Shown here: positions 15,704-24,453 of the stretch, piece by piece
How positions within the stretch are numbered: position 1 is the stretch's first letter
Layout: every line of letters starts with the position of its first letter
NCBI GenBank assembly: GCA_045110335.1
Contig: JBGCGB010000015.1
Span: forward strand, 1 to 64,000
Reading direction: 5' to 3'
Length of the DNA: 64,000 nucleotides
DNA from: CALBPI01 sp045110335
GTDB taxonomy: Bacteria; Pseudomonadota; Gammaproteobacteria; Steroidobacterales; Woeseiaceae
Notes under the pieces: generated by a model
The model's database searches: none
What the model saw: only the letters and a program-made list of their open reading frames with translations
What the model was told of the DNA's origin: nothing
Translations under genes and position numbers: made by a program

Positions 15704-16651
15704 ATGTCCGTTGAAAACACTGAAAATGCCGTCTCGAAGTGTCGTCCAAAGACCTTTCAAGACCTCATCCTGACCTTGCAACAATATTGGGCAAACGCCG
15801 GTTGCGTGATCCAACAACCATTGGATCTACCGGTCGGCGCCGGGACATTTCACCCGGCAACTTTCCTGCGAGCAATCGGGCCAGAGCCATGGAGCGCGGC
15901 CTATGTTCAACCATGCCGGCGGCCGACCGACGGTCGTTATGGTGACAACCCGTTTAGGCTGCAGCATTACTACCAGTATCAAGTGGTCATCAAGCCTTCG
16001 CCGGCCGACTTCCAAGAGCTATACCTCGGATCACTCAGAGCCTTGGGCATCGACCCATTGGTTCATGACATCCGATTTGTCGAAGACAATTGGGAATCGC
16101 CAACACTCGGTGCCTGGGGACTAGGTTGGGAGGTCTGGCTGAATGGTATGGAAGTTACCCAGTTCACTTACTTTCAACAGGCTGGCGGCCTCGAATGTAA
16201 ACCGGTGACCGGTGAGATCACCTACGGTCTCGAGCGCATTGCGATGTACCTTCAAGATGTAGAAAACATTTTCGACCTCGTGTGGACCGATGGGCCTCTC
16301 GGTCGAATTACCTATGGCGACGTTTATCACCAAAATGAAGTCGAACAATCCGCGTTCAATTTTGAACATGCCGACGTTGACTTTGCGTTCAAGACATTTG
16401 ATGAGGCGGAGCACATGTGCAGTCAGTTGTTAGAAGCCGATCTACCGTTGCCAGCATATGAGCAAGTGTTGATAGCTTCTCACTATTTTAATTTGTTAGA
16501 TGCCCGGCAGGCGATCTCGGTCACCGAGAGACAAGCCTACATCTTGCGCGTTCGTGCGATGTCACGCGGTGTAGCAGAAGCCTACTTCGCCAGCCGAGAA
16601 GCCAAAGGCTTTCCGATGCTGGATAGCGTCAATGCCGCGGCAACCGCCTAG
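15704..16651 (+). CDS. glyQ: Glycine-tRNA ligase alpha subunit
   Basis: A 315-residue class II catalytic subunit of the tetrameric (alpha2beta2) bacterial glycyl-tRNA synthetase. Family landmarks: FQDLILTLQQYWANAGCVI at the N-terminus, GAGTFHPATFLRAIGPEPW, YVQPCRRPTDGRYGDNPFRL and the motif segment GEITYGLERIAMYLQ. The length matches E. coli GlyQ (303) with a short N-terminal extension. It is followed by glyS after 22 bases. Confidence 0.98.
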   Translation: MSVENTENAVSKCRPKTFQDLILTLQQYWANAGCVIQQPLDLPVGAGTFHPATFLRAIGPEPWSAAYVQPCRRPTDGRYGDNPFRLQHYYQYQVVIKPSPADFQELYLGSLRALGIDPLVHDIRFVEDNWESPTLGAWGLGWEVWLNGMEVTQFTYFQQAGGLECKPVTGEITYGLERIAMYLQDVENIFDLVWTDGPLGRITYGDVYHQNEVEQSAFNFEHADVDFAFKTFDEAEHMCSQLLEADLPLPAYEQVLIASHYFNLLDARQAISVTERQAYILRVRAMSRGVAEAYFASREAKGFPMLDSVNAAATA

Positions 16652-16673
16652 CCTTTTTTTCGTTGAAACCACT

Positions 16674-18773
16674 ATGACCGACCAAACGACTTCGGACGAC
16701 TGCCTGATTGAACTCGGGATGGAAGAATTGCCACCTAATGCGATTGAGCCGCTTTCAGCCGCGCTCGCTGCCGGCATTGAGGCATCGCTGCGAAAGCTCC
16801 GATTGGCTTTTGATGGTGTCGACACCTACTCGGCACCAAGACGGCTTGCCGTTATTGTTCGGAATTTAGCCGATCGTCAACCTGACGAGACCCGCGTCAT
16901 GCGAGGACCACCCATCAAGGTGGCCTTCGATAAGGAAGGCAAGCCAACTCGCGCTGCGGAAGCTTTTGCAAAGAAAGCCGGTATTGAGCTTGATGCAGCG
17001 GGGCGCGAAAAAAGTGATAAAGGCGAATGGATAACAGCAGAAGTTTTTGAAGCCGGTGAAACGATCGGTGAATTATTGCCAGCCGTGCTTCAAGAAGCAC
17101 TGGACGGTTTGCCGATCCCCAGACGGATGCGTTGGGGGAATCAAAACACAGGTTTTGTTCGTCCGTTGCATTGGTTAGTCGTCTTGCATGGAGAACATGT
17201 TCTTCCGATGACGCTTTTCGGTATTGATAGTAGTCGAGAATCTGTCGGTCATCGGTTCCATAGTTCAGGGACCGTCAGCGTCCGGAATGCGGGCACTTAC
17301 GAATCACAACTATTGGCAGAGAAAGTCATTGTCGATGTTAGCGAGCGCAGAAAACGCGTTTGGGCATCGGCGACCGAAGCCGCGGCTGATGCAGGCTGTG
17401 AGTTGCAAGAAGACGATGCGCTCATCAACGAAGTCACGGCACTCTGTGATTGGCCGGTGGCTGTTGTTGGCACATTCGATTCGAGATTTCTCACACTGCC
17501 GGATGAAGTGTTGGTTTCAACGCTAAAAGTCCATCAGCGCTACTTCCCGACCTATGACGGGAAAGGCAACATCCGCGAGTTCTTCGTCACCATTGCCAAT
17601 ATTGAAAGCAAACAACCGGATGAAGTGAAACGCGGCAACGAGCGTGTTGTCGCGCCGCGGCTCAGCGATGCCGCATTCTTTTTTGATGCCGATCGGAAAA
17701 AGTCATTGCAACAACGGCAAACCGGGCTCGCAAAAGTCGTTTATCAAAAGGCTTTGGGTACGATTGCTGAGAAAGTCGCTCGTGTCTCAACCTTAGGCAA
17801 GAAGATCGCGGAACTGCTGGCAGTGGATAGTGTGGTTGTGCAACGTGGCATCGAGCTGATGCGGGTAGATTTACTCACCGATATGGTCGGTGAATTTCCG
17901 AAACTGCAAGGGACGATGGGTGCTTACTATGCGCAGGCGGATGGCGAGGAACCGGCGGTGGTTGACGCCATTCGGGATCAATATCTGCCGCGCTTCGCGG
18001 GCGATGCAATTCCTGGTAGCACAACGGCACAAATCGTTGCCGTTGCTGATCGCCTCGATACGCTAGCCGGAATCTTTGCCATTGGGAAACGCCCAACCGG
18101 AAACAAAGATCCCTTTGGTCTGCGACGTGCCGCATTAGGACTAGTCAGAATCATCATTGAAGGTGAGCTCGAAATAGACTTGCCTGCTTTACTGGCTGAG
18201 GCGATCGCGCAGCAACCTGTAGACACGGCCAAGCATCCCGAGTTGGCAGAAGATCTGTACGACTTTGTACTGGAGCGCTACCGCAATCATGCTGGACAGG
18301 GCGTTTGCGAGAATCGCCCGGATTTGTTCGATGCGGTATTGGCAAGAGCACCACACTCACTCGTCGATTTTCAAAAACGCTTGCTCGCGGTTCGCGAGTT
18401 TGTCGGTGGTGAATCAGCGCAGACGTTGGCTGCTGTCAATAAGCGCATTGCCAACATTCTCCGAAATGGCGGCGTCGATGCGAATGCTGAATTGGATCCG
18501 TCAGCGGCGGTACTCCCTGCTGAGATCGGGCTGCTTCAGTCGTTGAATGACGCGAGAGCCGCTGTCATGCCATTGGTGTCAGCCGGGAATTACGGAGATG
18601 CATTGGTGCAGTTGACGGCGATAGAAAAACCCGTCGAAGCGTTTTTCGAAGATGTCATGGTCATGGACGACGATGTGGCCGTACGGCGTAATCGGATGGC
18701 GCTGCTTGCCGAAGTACGCGGACTCTTTCTTCAGGTCGCCGACATTTCCGAGTTGGCTGTTACCACTGGATGA
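16674..18773 (+). CDS. glyS: Glycine-tRNA ligase beta subunit
   Basis: A 699-residue beta subunit that binds tRNA-Gly. The start ATG 16674 (MTDQTTSDDCLIELGMEELPP) fits the family; the frame is open further upstream to 16632, inside glyQ, but that part has no family match. Landmarks include SAPRRLAV, RRMRWGNQNTGFVRPLHWL, HQRYFPTYD, RLSDAAFFFDADRK and the HD-like region FPKLQGTMGAYYA. The C-terminal DALR-type helical segment (NDARAAVMPLVSAGNY) is present. The stop overlaps the gmhB start by four bases. Confidence 0.97.
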   Translation: MTDQTTSDDCLIELGMEELPPNAIEPLSAALAAGIEASLRKLRLAFDGVDTYSAPRRLAVIVRNLADRQPDETRVMRGPPIKVAFDKEGKPTRAAEAFAKKAGIELDAAGREKSDKGEWITAEVFEAGETIGELLPAVLQEALDGLPIPRRMRWGNQNTGFVRPLHWLVVLHGEHVLPMTLFGIDSSRESVGHRFHSSGTVSVRNAGTYESQLLAEKVIVDVSERRKRVWASATEAAADAGCELQEDDALINEVTALCDWPVAVVGTFDSRFLTLPDEVLVSTLKVHQRYFPTYDGKGNIREFFVTIANIESKQPDEVKRGNERVVAPRLSDAAFFFDADRKKSLQQRQTGLAKVVYQKALGTIAEKVARVSTLGKKIAELLAVDSVVVQRGIELMRVDLLTDMVGEFPKLQGTMGAYYAQADGEEPAVVDAIRDQYLPRFAGDAIPGSTTAQIVAVADRLDTLAGIFAIGKRPTGNKDPFGLRRAALGLVRIIIEGELEIDLPALLAEAIAQQPVDTAKHPELAEDLYDFVLERYRNHAGQGVCENRPDLFDAVLARAPHSLVDFQKRLLAVREFVGGESAQTLAAVNKRIANILRNGGVDANAELDPSAAVLPAEIGLLQSLNDARAAVMPLVSAGNYGDALVQLTAIEKPVEAFFEDVMVMDDDVAVRRNRMALLAEVRGLFLQVADISELAVTTG

Positions 18774-19330
18774 ACAGGCTAGTCATTCTTGATCGCGATG
18801 GCGTGATCAACCGGGATAGTGACGATTTCATTCGTACGGTTGACGAGTGGCAACCGTTGCCCGGCAGTATTGAGGCCATCAGCCGGCTCAGCCAATTAGG
18901 CTTTACGGTCACCGTGGCGTCGAATCAATCGGGTATTGGGCGAGGTTATTTTAGTAAAGAGACCGTCTATAAGATGCATCGCAAGATGCGGAGTTTGGTG
19001 CGGGCCGCTGGCGGACACGTTTCAGCGATCGCGTTCTGTCCACACGCGCCGGATGAGGGCTGCCGTTGTCGCAAACCCGAGCCTGGTCTGCTGGAAGATA
19101 TTCGGCTGACCACTGGCATGACGCTCGAACGGGCATGGTTGGTCGGAGATTCGTTCAGGGATCTGGTCGCCGGTCAGTCGGTCGGTTGCCAGCTCATTTT
19201 GGTGCGATCCGGTAAAGGACGGGCGGTCGAGGAAGACTCGAAGCAATCAAAACCGGATTGGTGGTCTTCTGTCACCGTCTGCGATGATCTTATGAGTGCC
19301 GCCGAGTTGATCCTGGAGTCGGTGCAATGA
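18770..19330 (+). CDS. gmhB: D-glycero-beta-D-manno-heptose 1,7-bisphosphate 7-phosphatase
   Basis: A 186-residue HAD-superfamily phosphatase of the HisB-N/GmhB group, needed for ADP-heptose and LPS inner-core synthesis. The catalytic motif LDRDGVIN (DxD) is at residues 6-13, VASNQSGIGRGYF is the second motif, and the zinc-loop and C-terminal motif CPHAPDEGCRCRKPEPG followed by WLVGDSFRDLVAG complete the signature. It overlaps glyS and the acyltransferase gene by four bases each, so the four genes form one operon. Confidence 0.94.
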   Translation: MNRLVILDRDGVINRDSDDFIRTVDEWQPLPGSIEAISRLSQLGFTVTVASNQSGIGRGYFSKETVYKMHRKMRSLVRAAGGHVSAIAFCPHAPDEGCRCRKPEPGLLEDIRLTTGMTLERAWLVGDSFRDLVAGQSVGCQLILVRSGKGRAVEEDSKQSKPDWWSSVTVCDDLMSAAELILESVQ

Positions 19331-20091
19331 GGGCGGTTCTGCAATGGCTCGGTTCTTTAATTTTTACGTTCTGGATGTTTTTTAGCGTCGCGTTTTACGC
19401 GCTCGCTATTTTGGTGATGGGGCCAGCGCCTTATCGGTATCGCTTCGCGATTTGTCGAGCCTGGGCGGCGTTGATCATGAAAAGCGCGGATGTACTTTGC
19501 GGTATTACGTTTGAAGTCCGCGGCAAGGAAAACCTGCCGGAGGGCACCGCGATCTATATGTTGAAGCATTCATCGGCCTACGAGACGTTAGCCGAAATCG
19601 TCATGTTCCCCGAACAGGCCTGGGTGCTGAAACGCGAACTACAATGGGTACCCATTTTTGGTTGGGCATTGCGCCTGTTGCGACCGATAGCGATCAATCG
19701 TTCAGGCGGCAGAAACGCCGTTAGCCAAATTATTCAACAGGGAGACGCTTTATTGAATGATGGCGTCAACGTCATGATTTTTCCTGAAGGCACACGCGTA
19801 CGGCATGGCTCAACGAGACGTTATGGCATGAGTGGTGCGGCCTTGGCGGGTGCAACGGGCAAGCCGATGATTCCAGTTGCTCATGATGCCGGCAGATACT
19901 GGCCACGGCGAGGCATTATCAAACACCCCGGGGTGGTGACCTTTGTCATCGGTAAGCCGGTTTTTGTTGGTGATCGGGATATCCGGGAAGTGAATGCGGA
20001 GATGCAGCAATGGGTCGAACAGGAAATTGCAGCAATCGATGCAGAGAAACGGGGCGGCGCCGTTCAGTCAGATAACACTAGGAAATATTGA
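19327..20091 (+). CDS. plsC: 1-acyl-sn-glycerol-3-phosphate acyltransferase family protein
   Basis: A 254-residue membrane-associated acyltransferase with an N-terminal hydrophobic stretch (about 8-36). Motif I is KHSSAYET, the HX4E variant (common form HX4D) found in this proteobacterial subgroup; motif III is FPEGTRV and motif IV is GKPMIPVAHDAG. It would add the second acyl chain to lysophosphatidate, or act in a related lipid step. Its place after gmhB and before gyrB is conserved in Pseudomonas-like genomes. Overlaps the gmhB stop by four bases. Confidence 0.88.
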   Translation: MRAVLQWLGSLIFTFWMFFSVAFYALAILVMGPAPYRYRFAICRAWAALIMKSADVLCGITFEVRGKENLPEGTAIYMLKHSSAYETLAEIVMFPEQAWVLKRELQWVPIFGWALRLLRPIAINRSGGRNAVSQIIQQGDALLNDGVNVMIFPEGTRVRHGSTRRYGMSGAALAGATGKPMIPVAHDAGRYWPRRGIIKHPGVVTFVIGKPVFVGDRDIREVNAEMQQWVEQEIAAIDAEKRGGAVQSDNTRKY

Positions 20092-20131
20092 TGATGCGGA
20101 CAAGTAGCTTAACAAGCAGGCGGTTTACGGC

Positions 20132-20668
20132 ATGCCACTAGTGGTAGCCGCTTTAGTCATGAGTATGGGTGCCTCTGTATTCTCGATGCCGAGTACGGAA
20201 CTTGACTGGATCGTTGTGAACGACAATGTCATGGGTGGTCGCAGTCAAGGTGGGTTTTCCGTGGACGACGATGTCATTATTTTCGAAGGCAAGACAAATA
20301 CTAACGGCGGCGGTTTCAGCTCAATTCGAACGGGAATGGCTGCACTCGATCTTTCCCACAGCGCGGGCATTACACTGCGGGTCAAAGGGGATGGTCGGCG
20401 CTACACGTGGCAGTTGTCATCGGGTGCACGATGGCGTGGCTATGAAGTCAGTTTTTGGCAAGACTTCGATACAGTCGATGGTGAATGGCAAACGGTCCGG
20501 TTAGCTTTTGCGGGCTTCATTCCGAAGATTCGGGGATCGCGGTTGAAAGGCCCGGGCGTTGACGCATCGCGAATCAGCGGCATGGGCTTGATGATTTACG
20601 ACAATCTTGACGGTCCGTTTTCAATCACGCTCGGTGAGATTGGGGCGTACGAGGCAGAAGAAGACTAA
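20132..20668 (+). CDS. CIA30-family protein
   Basis: A 178-residue protein with a hydrophobic N-terminus (possible signal peptide ending near FSMPS) and a CIA30-like jelly-roll domain: DWIVVNDNVMGGRSQGG, GKTNTNGGGFSSIRT, the strand LRVKGDGRRYTWQL and the C-terminal DASRISGMGLMIYD. The eukaryotic relative assists assembly of respiratory complex I; the function of bacterial members is not established, and a carbohydrate-binding fold is suggested by the jelly-roll. It follows plsC by 40 bases and is convergent with gyrB. The start at 20132 is the best available; the region just upstream has no usable in-frame start. Confidence 0.82.
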   Translation: MPLVVAALVMSMGASVFSMPSTELDWIVVNDNVMGGRSQGGFSVDDDVIIFEGKTNTNGGGFSSIRTGMAALDLSHSAGITLRVKGDGRRYTWQLSSGARWRGYEVSFWQDFDTVDGEWQTVRLAFAGFIPKIRGSRLKGPGVDASRISGMGLMIYDNLDGPFSITLGEIGAYEAEED

Positions 20669-20722
20669 CAGATGCGCTCTTGTCTTCAGCGCTCAGTCGT
20701 GGCGAGCCTAAAAATTTTTTAA

Positions 20723-23170
20723 CTACACGTCCAAATTCGCAACAGCGAGGGCATTCTCTTCGATGAATTCGCGGCGCGGTTCGACCTGGTCACCCATCAG
20801 TGTCGTAAAGATCTCGTCGGCTCGAATAGCGTCTTCGATTTTCACTTGCATCAAGCGGCGGGTTTCGGGATTAACTGTCGTATCCCATAGTTGCTCTGGA
20901 TTCATTTCACCCAAGCCTTTGTAGCGCTGGATGTACTGACCGCGACGAGCTTCGTGCAACAGCCATTGAATAACCTCAGCGAATGATTCGACGGGTTGTA
21001 CTTTTTCGCCGCGTTTCACGGTGGCGGTTGGCGATAAAAAGCCATCAAGTTCCTGACCAAGTGCGGTCATCCGATGGTAGTCGGCGCGCCCGAAAAACTC
21101 TTGACCAATTTGCTGCACATAGCTGACACCATGGCGGGTCTTGGTGACCTCGATAAGCCAGCTATCTTCTTCATCATCGATCGGAACCACTTTTTTGGTC
21201 GCCGCATAATTTGCAGCACTACCGCTGATTTGCCGAACGGTGGGATCTAGCTTCGGTAACGACGCATCGAATTGCGTCACCCACGCGTCTAAGGCCGCTT
21301 CGTCTTCGGCGATAGTTTCACTCAACGTGGGCAAAGCCGCTAATGTTCGCAATACCGGCTCATCGAAACGTTGCGTCAGTCTAGCGATATCAGACTCAAC
21401 GCGCATGTGTTGCTGCGCCAAGCGCTCGAGCGCTTCGGCTGAAACCGGCGGTGCACCGTCAGTTGTAGAAAGCTGAGCCCCATCGAGCGCACTGGTTAAC
21501 AAATAATCATTCAATTCCTGATCATCTTTAACATAAATCTCTTGCTTCCCGCGTTTCACCTTATAAAGTGGAGGTTGAGCGATATAAATATACCCTTCCT
21601 GAACTAATTCTGGCATTTGACGGTAGAAAAATGTCAATAAAAGGGTCCTAATGTGGGAACCATCGACATCCGCATCCGTCATAATAATGATACGGTGATA
21701 TCGTAACTTGCTGATATCAAAGTCATCGCGACCGATACCACACCCTAGGGCGGTGATTAGTGTTCCCACCTCAGCGGACGAAAGCATCTTATCAAAACGC
21801 GCTTTCTCCACATTGAGGATTTTACCCTTCAATGGCAGGATTGCCTGTGTGCGTCGATCTCTTCCCTGTTTGGCTGAGCCACCCGCAGAGTCACCCTCCA
21901 CCAGGAACAATTCTGACAAGGCCGGATCCTTTTCCTGACAATCTGCCAGTTTTCCAGGTAACCCGGCAATATCGAGGGCGCCTTTTCGGCGCGTCATTTC
22001 ACGCGCCTTTCTGGCCGCTTCGCGTGCACGCGCTGCATCGACAATTTTCGCGACGATTGATTTGGCGGCGTTCGGGTCTTCTAACAAGAATTCTTCTAAC
22101 GCCTGCGACATCGCTGACTCGACAATACCCTTCACTTCGGATGAAACCAGTTTGTCTTTCGTCTGGGACGAAAACTTGGGATCAGGGACTTTTACCGACA
22201 AGACAGCGGTCATCCCTTCCCTGGCATCGTCACCCGTCGGATTGGCCTTTTCCTTTTTGGTATTGACCTCTTTATCGATATAGCTGTTCAGCGTACGAGT
22301 CAGCGCCGATCGAAAGCCAGCCATATGCGTTCCGCCGTCGCGTTGCGGAATATTGTTCGTGTAACAGAACATATTTTCCTGATAACCGTCATTCCACTGT
22401 AAAGCGGCTTCGACAACGACATCATCTTTCTCGGTTTGAAAGTGAAAGACCTTCTGGTGAATAGGTGTTTTATTCCGGTTCAAATGCTCTACGAATGCTT
22501 GAATACCGCCTTCGTACCGGAATACATCGCGTTGTTCGGTTCGGTCATCGACTAGCTCGATATGGACGCCAGAATTCAGGAAGGACAGTTCACGTAGTCG
22601 TTTCGCCAAAATCTCATAATGAAACTCGATATTGGTAAAGGTATCCGAGCTCGGCCAAAAACGTAGCGTTGTGCCTGTTTTCTCTGTTTCCCGAACCTTC
22701 GCCAACGGTGCGACTGGCTCGCCCAGCTTATATTCCTGGCGATGCAAAAAGCCGTCCCGACGAACTTGCAGCAACAAGGTATCCGACAACGCATTGACGA
22801 CCGAAACACCAACACCGTGCAAGCCACCAGACACTTTGTAAGAGTTGTCATCAAACTTACCGCCAGCGTGAAGCACCGTCATAATGACTTCAGCAGCGGA
22901 TCGTTGCTCTTCCGGATGAATATCCACCGGTATACCACGACCATCATCGTTAACGCTGACCGAATTATCGTCGTGAATCGTGACGGTAATTGTGGAGCAA
23001 TGACCAGCCAGCGCTTCATCAATAGAATTGTCGACGACTTCGAAAACCATGTGATGCAAACCGGTGCCATCATCGGTGTCACCGATATACATTCCCGGCC
23101 GTTTTCGAACAGCCTCGAGTCCTTTGAGGACCTTGATATTACTGGAATCGTATTGGTTGTCGTCAGACAT
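20723..23170 (-). CDS. gyrB: DNA gyrase subunit B
   Basis: An 815-residue ATPase subunit of gyrase (E. coli 804). GHKL ATPase: VLKGLEAVRKRPGMYIG, DNSIDEALAG, DDGRGIPV, SGGLHGVGVSVVNALS. TOPRIM domain: LFLVEGDSAGGSAKQGRD, PLKGKILNVEKA, and the acidic DADVDGSHIRT. The about 170-residue insertion before the C-terminus characteristic of proteobacterial GyrB is present, and the tail RYKGLGEMNPEQLWDTT is intact. It introduces negative supercoils with GyrA (not in the window). Last gene of the minus-strand dnaA-dnaN-recF-gyrB series, separated from recF by 221 bases with parS sites. Confidence 0.98.
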   Translation of the reverse strand: MSDDNQYDSSNIKVLKGLEAVRKRPGMYIGDTDDGTGLHHMVFEVVDNSIDEALAGHCSTITVTIHDDNSVSVNDDGRGIPVDIHPEEQRSAAEVIMTVLHAGGKFDDNSYKVSGGLHGVGVSVVNALSDTLLLQVRRDGFLHRQEYKLGEPVAPLAKVRETEKTGTTLRFWPSSDTFTNIEFHYEILAKRLRELSFLNSGVHIELVDDRTEQRDVFRYEGGIQAFVEHLNRNKTPIHQKVFHFQTEKDDVVVEAALQWNDGYQENMFCYTNNIPQRDGGTHMAGFRSALTRTLNSYIDKEVNTKKEKANPTGDDAREGMTAVLSVKVPDPKFSSQTKDKLVSSEVKGIVESAMSQALEEFLLEDPNAAKSIVAKIVDAARAREAARKAREMTRRKGALDIAGLPGKLADCQEKDPALSELFLVEGDSAGGSAKQGRDRRTQAILPLKGKILNVEKARFDKMLSSAEVGTLITALGCGIGRDDFDISKLRYHRIIIMTDADVDGSHIRTLLLTFFYRQMPELVQEGYIYIAQPPLYKVKRGKQEIYVKDDQELNDYLLTSALDGAQLSTTDGAPPVSAEALERLAQQHMRVESDIARLTQRFDEPVLRTLAALPTLSETIAEDEAALDAWVTQFDASLPKLDPTVRQISGSAANYAATKKVVPIDDEEDSWLIEVTKTRHGVSYVQQIGQEFFGRADYHRMTALGQELDGFLSPTATVKRGEKVQPVESFAEVIQWLLHEARRGQYIQRYKGLGEMNPEQLWDTTVNPETRRLMQVKIEDAIRADEIFTTLMGDQVEPRREFIEENALAVANLDV

Positions 23171-23195
23171 AGGATCACCTTTTAGCGAGACGTAG

Positions 23196-23201
23196 ATTAT
23201 A
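23196..23201 (-). promoter_or_regulatory. Possible -10 element for gyrB
   Basis: On the minus strand TATAAT occurs about 26 bases before the gyrB ATG. No convincing -35 is visible at the usual spacing, so this is a weak call; a separate gyrB promoter is plausible because the gap to recF is 221 bases. Confidence 0.3.
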
Positions 23202-23317
23202 CCCTATTCCGGCGCTCGTCAGGGCCCTCAAATCAACGTCCTTAGCGGCTTAAGGGTATATGGAGCACAGGGTGGCCGTTGGGGCATCAGACAGGATCAG
23301 AGGATTCAAAGACGCCA

Positions 23318-23333
23318 CGTTTCACGTGGAACA
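23318..23333. other. parS-like site (imperfect)
   Basis: CGTTTCACGTGGAACA, two mismatches from the palindrome TGTTCCACGTGGAACA seen nearby and close to the general parS consensus TGTTTCACGTGAAACA. Located in the recF-gyrB intergenic gap; would be a ParB loading site. Confidence 0.72.
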
Positions 23334-23367
23334 CAGTATTCCGGGTCAATTGAATTATTTAAGCGAT

Positions 23368-23383
23368 TGTTCCACGTGGAACA
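23368..23383. other. parS site (perfect palindrome)
   Basis: TGTTCCACGTGGAACA, a perfect 16-base palindrome that matches the chromosomal parS family. It lies eight bases beyond the recF stop. ParB encoded at 52089-52985 is the expected ligand. Confidence 0.9.
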
Positions 23384-23391
23384 TGAATGCA

Positions 23392-24453
23392 TCACTCATT
23401 AAGCTTGCTTAAATGACCCTGTTCCACGTGGAACATCTCAAGGTTCTCGAACCGTGAAACCGCAAGCGGATCGATCGCCGTTAGTATCAACTGACCGGGT
23501 ATTGTGTTGATGTACGCTAATACTCGGTCCAATGAATCCTGATCTAGCTCTGCAGCGGGATCATCTACCAAAAGGATCGCATTGCCCTCATTGAAGTTCG
23601 ATAAGTGCTTTGCCTGCGCCAAAATTAAGCTTGCCGCCAAAAGCTTCTGTTGACCTCGTGAGACTTGTTCCCGAGCCAAGCGGCCATTCCAACTGATCTT
23701 TAGTTCCGCCCGATGCGGCCCGACATGTGTTGTTCCAATATGTTGATCACGTTCCGACGATGCTGCCAACGCCTCCGCCATCGTTAGCTTCTCATCCCAC
23801 CCCGGACGGTATTCCAGCGAAATATCAGCAAAACCCAAAGCTTCACAGGCTTCAGCGATGGGGTCATCCAGCAAATTGACGTAGCCTGCGCGATAACTAT
23901 CGACAACGGCAGCCGCCTCGATAATCGCCTCATTCCAGGGCTCCAACGGTTGTCTCGCCTTTAAGGCAGCATTTCTTTGCTTCAACACCTTTGAATAACG
24001 GCGGAACGCCTTGAGATACCCTGGTTCCACGTGGAACACACCGTAATCAATAAATCGGCGTCTCCCATCGGGACCATCCGCGACTAGCCGATGGATTTCC
24101 GGTTCGATGACCTCTACGACGAGTTGCCGATTGATTGATGCCAGATTAGGTGCATCTTCACCGTTAATACGAATACGTGACGAACCTCGGCCCGCGGCAA
24201 TGCCAACTTTAGAGATAACCGGTCCGGCGCTTAGTTGCCCGAACAATTGGAATTGATGCTCTCCGTGCCGTGCTAATCGATCCGTTCTGGGTTGACGAAA
24301 GGACCGGCCACGAATTAGAAAGTAAATCGCCTCGAGAATTGAGGTCTTGCCAGCGCCATTGGCGCCAATGATGGCAACGTTCCGGCTATCGATATCAAGC
24401 TGCGCCTCTTCAATGCAGCGAAAATTAGCGATAGATAGCCGATTCAAGCCCAT
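23392..24453 (-). CDS. recF: DNA replication and repair protein RecF
   Basis: A 353-residue SMC-like ATPase that helps load RecA at gaps. Walker A is GANGAGKTSIL (residues 31-41), the signature motif is VSRGQQKLLAAS, and Walker B is AILLVDDPAAELD. The start overlaps the dnaN stop by one base (TGATG). Two parS palindromes lie inside the coding sequence, each encoding FHVE: one mid-gene (24023-24038) and one near the C-terminus (23420-23435). Confidence 0.97.
   Translation of the reverse strand: MGLNRLSIANFRCIEEAQLDIDSRNVAIIGANGAGKTSILEAIYFLIRGRSFRQPRTDRLARHGEHQFQLFGQLSAGPVISKVGIAAGRGSSRIRINGEDAPNLASINRQLVVEVIEPEIHRLVADGPDGRRRFIDYGVFHVEPGYLKAFRRYSKVLKQRNAALKARQPLEPWNEAIIEAAAVVDSYRAGYVNLLDDPIAEACEALGFADISLEYRPGWDEKLTMAEALAASSERDQHIGTTHVGPHRAELKISWNGRLAREQVSRGQQKLLAASLILAQAKHLSNFNEGNAILLVDDPAAELDQDSLDRVLAYINTIPGQLILTAIDPLAVSRFENLEMFHVEQGHLSKLNE
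23420..23435. other. parS site (perfect) inside recF
   Basis: TGTTCCACGTGGAACA, identical to the intergenic copy at 23368-23383. In the recF reading frame it encodes the tail MFHVEQ just before the stop codon. Confidence 0.88.
24023..24038. other. parS-like site inside recF
   Basis: GGTTCCACGTGGAACA, one mismatch at the first base from the perfect palindrome. It is read in recF as VFHVEP. It is the copy closest to oriC, about 1.5 kb away. Confidence 0.82.
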
